Of a stretch of 35,442 nucleotides of DNA, positions 33,983-35,442 are shown in pieces (within the stretch, counting starts at the first letter, position 1; every line of letters starts with the position of its first letter). Made by a program: the position numbers and the translations under genes. The DNA is from Candidatus Albibeggiatoa sp. nov. BB20 (GTDB lineage Bacteria > Pseudomonadota > Gammaproteobacteria > Beggiatoales > Beggiatoaceae), in assembly GCA_016744725.1 (NCBI GenBank), contig JADGDW010000020.1, positions 1 to 35,442 of the forward strand. Reading direction: 5' to 3'. Under the pieces are notes generated by a model. It saw only the letters and a list, made by a program, of their open reading frames with translations. It was not told where the DNA came from and made no database searches.

Positions 33983-34038
33983 TTTTAGATTGTCAGAATA
34001 AATCTGATTCTCTAATGGTGTTCTTTACTTGAGGACAC

Positions 34039-34076
34039 AAAAAAAGCCTTGTTATTCTATAGCAGGGCTTTTTTAC
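34039..34076 (+). terminator. Rho-independent terminator of the phasin gene
   Basis: AAAAAAGCCTTG pairs with CAGGGCTTTTTT over 12 bases with one G-U, around an 11-base loop, followed by further T. It lies about 57 bases after the phasin stop. The A-run on the left makes it workable on the minus strand as well. Confidence 0.9.
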
Positions 34077-34262
34077 TTTTATATTAAACAGATTCATTGA
34101 GTTAATTTGAAAAAAGCCAGAAACAATAATAATTTTTTATTTTAATATATTTAATATTCAATTAGTTATGTATTTTATCAATTCTCTTACAAATAACAAA
34201 TTTCAGTTTAATTTAACTGGGGAACCTTGGTTTTTAACTCGTTGGTTGACAGTTTGTTGTCA

Positions 34263-35442
34263 TTAGTAAAGGGCGTTACCTGCCAACCGCCGTTTATTTA
34301 TTCTGTCTTCTAAATCAAGTTCTATGTGCAGACCTAATTCTTGATAGTCCCAATCATATTGCCATATTTTAGAACGTTGTTCGTAAAAAGATTCTATATC
34401 CCGCCATATTCCTTGTTTCATAAGCTCGCGCATGACTTCATGAGCACGGTAGCCTTTTCTTGAATAAAGTGATACGACACAGCCAAGATAGAGTGCTACG
34501 AGTCGGTCGATGGAGGGGTTATAGTCCTTCTTTGATAAGCCGTACTCCCGCTTAAGAAGTTTTACTTGGGACACACCCCAATTGACTTGCTGCATAAGTA
34601 TTGTCCACATAGGGTCAATGTAAGATGATGTGTATTGAAGACGGTATGAGGTCATACCATAGAGCCAAAGGCTTGGTATCCAATAGTGGAGTTGTGCATA
34701 GGATTTTATTTCAGGCTCTCCATAATCGCTAGGGTTTTGGGCTAAATAGGCACTGAATTGGTCTATAACACGATGGTGAAAGCGTAACTCAAAACGGCGT
34801 ACTTGTTCACCACGTTGATATGGGGAGGGCAATTCTGGTATTTCTGAGTTTGATTGCCAAATTTCTTCCCAAAAGTCAAGTTTGTCAGTTTTGGTTGCCT
34901 GTAGTGTTTTGTCGTAAATGGTGAATTGGGTAAATGCTGCAGAGCCATAGGTGATTGTTTCAGTGCGGTTATAAGTGACTGCAATTTCCCCTGTCTGAAG
35001 TTCTATTTTTTGTATCCCTGAATGGCGATAGTTTCTTTTGGAGCGACAAACTAGACGTTGTTCAAAGTCTGGTGGTATATCCCAGCCCATGACATCAACG
35101 CATAGGTGAGCTGACACGCCTAAGTATTCCCAGTTATTTAAAAAAACATTGGCGAAGCTGTCAAGCATGGTTTGTATTTCATTAGGTGTTGAAGTGCAGA
35201 GTAGATGCGGTGAGCATTCTATTTTGAGATGAGAATGAGGCTCGGTATCGCTGGAGAAATCGGATAAATCATCATTCAAAGCCATTGGCTCAACTTCAAT
35301 TTTTTTGTAACGAGAGCAGTAGAAGATAATGATACCTAATTCGTTATTTTGTAAGCGGTAGGTATAACCTGATTTGCCGCCACTACCCAGAATAAAATCG
35401 TAATTGCCTGTACTGGTTTGGATGTTGACGATTGCGCCTATT
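34263..35442 (-). CDS. Phage/plasmid-type replication initiation protein, 5' end outside the window
   Basis: On the minus strand the frame is open from the right edge to the TAG at 34263-34265, giving 392 visible residues. An ATG at 35285 is internal: the codons above it read FILGSGGKSGYTYRLQNNEL and continue without a stop into the start HLKIECSPHLL of a family-like block. Further in are YGSAAFTQFTIYDKTLQATK and RRFELRFHHRVIDQFSAYL. A GGKxGYxYRLxN strand, a GS..(x)nYDKT motif and RFELRF resemble rolling-circle replication initiators of the Rep_trans/RstA type found in plasmids and filamentous phages. I could not locate the catalytic Tyr with confidence. It may mark the edge of an integrated element; no integrase is visible. 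Confidence 0.65.
   Translation of the reverse strand, partial: IGAIVNIQTSTGNYDFILGSGGKSGYTYRLQNNELGIIIFYCSRYKKIEVEPMALNDDLSDFSSDTEPHSHLKIECSPHLLCTSTPNEIQTMLDSFANVFLNNWEYLGVSAHLCVDVMGWDIPPDFEQRLVCRSKRNYRHSGIQKIELQTGEIAVTYNRTETITYGSAAFTQFTIYDKTLQATKTDKLDFWEEIWQSNSEIPELPSPYQRGEQVRRFELRFHHRVIDQFSAYLAQNPSDYGEPEIKSYAQLHYWIPSLWLYGMTSYRLQYTSSYIDPMWTILMQQVNWGVSQVKLLKREYGLSKKDYNPSIDRLVALYLGCVVSLYSRKGYRAHEVMRELMKQGIWRDIESFYEQRSKIWQYDWDYQELGLHIELDLEDRINKRRLAGNALY

Noticed and set aside
35283..35285. ATG as the start of the replication protein
   Set aside because: The frame above it is open to the window edge and codes for a family-like GGKSGYTYRLQN segment.

Overview
The window looks like a chromosomal stretch of an AT-rich gammaproteobacterium, probably of the Beggiatoa/Thiotrichales type. 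This rests on the housekeeping set (ffh, rnt, queD, deaD, mnmE, nadD, rsfS, a phasin), a Vitreoscilla-like single-domain globin at the left edge, the abundance of multi-domain signalling proteins, and several families of short palindromic intergenic repeats. The assignment is an inference from gene content; no rRNA, tRNA or CRISPR array was seen.

Layout. 1-2415: end of a bacterial haemoglobin gene, a small SAM methyltransferase, and a DNA methyltransferase fused to a nuclease-like C-terminus. 2459-3888: ffh behind an extended -10 promoter. 4048-12440: the signalling block, with a DUF4398-type lipoprotein, a YfiR-like periplasmic protein, a 1662-residue hybrid kinase (CHASE8-like sensor, HAMP, HisKA, HATPase, two REC, three tandem HPt, a third REC, class III nucleotide cyclase) and a second hybrid kinase. 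12545-13597: rnt and queD, convergent. 13649-17081: an eroded zone with palindromic repeats, a histidine-kinase remnant, a possible double ribbon-helix-helix protein and a di-haem cytochrome gene broken by one extra A. 17348-19156: deaD. 19673-20658: a PLP-enzyme pseudogene with at least three frameshifts. 20775-23476: a YdgA-like exported protein and a nicotinamidase-like hydrolase (minus strand). 24006-25860: mnmE and yaiI, convergent. 26298-29691: a peptide-type solute-binding protein followed directly by a chemoreceptor. 29781-31190: a pentapeptide-repeat membrane protein. 31421-32440: nadD-rsfS. 32583-33371: an exported DUF4412-like protein. 33483-34076: phasin gene with promoter, TGC-rich dyad and a strong terminator. 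34263 to the right edge: most of a phage/plasmid-type replication protein, whose frame runs off the window.

How the genes may work together. The most notable system is 4934-12440: YfiR normally restrains a CHASE8 diguanylate cyclase (YfiN), but here the YfiR-like gene precedes a CHASE8-like histidine kinase whose terminal output is a class III cyclase domain, with three phosphotransfer modules between. The adjacent second kinase ends in a receiver and has no HPt, so it may share the neighbour's HPt domains. The solute-binding protein/chemoreceptor pair may be a second two-part sensory unit. Dispersed repeats, several broken genes and a replication protein at the edge suggest ongoing genome rearrangement.
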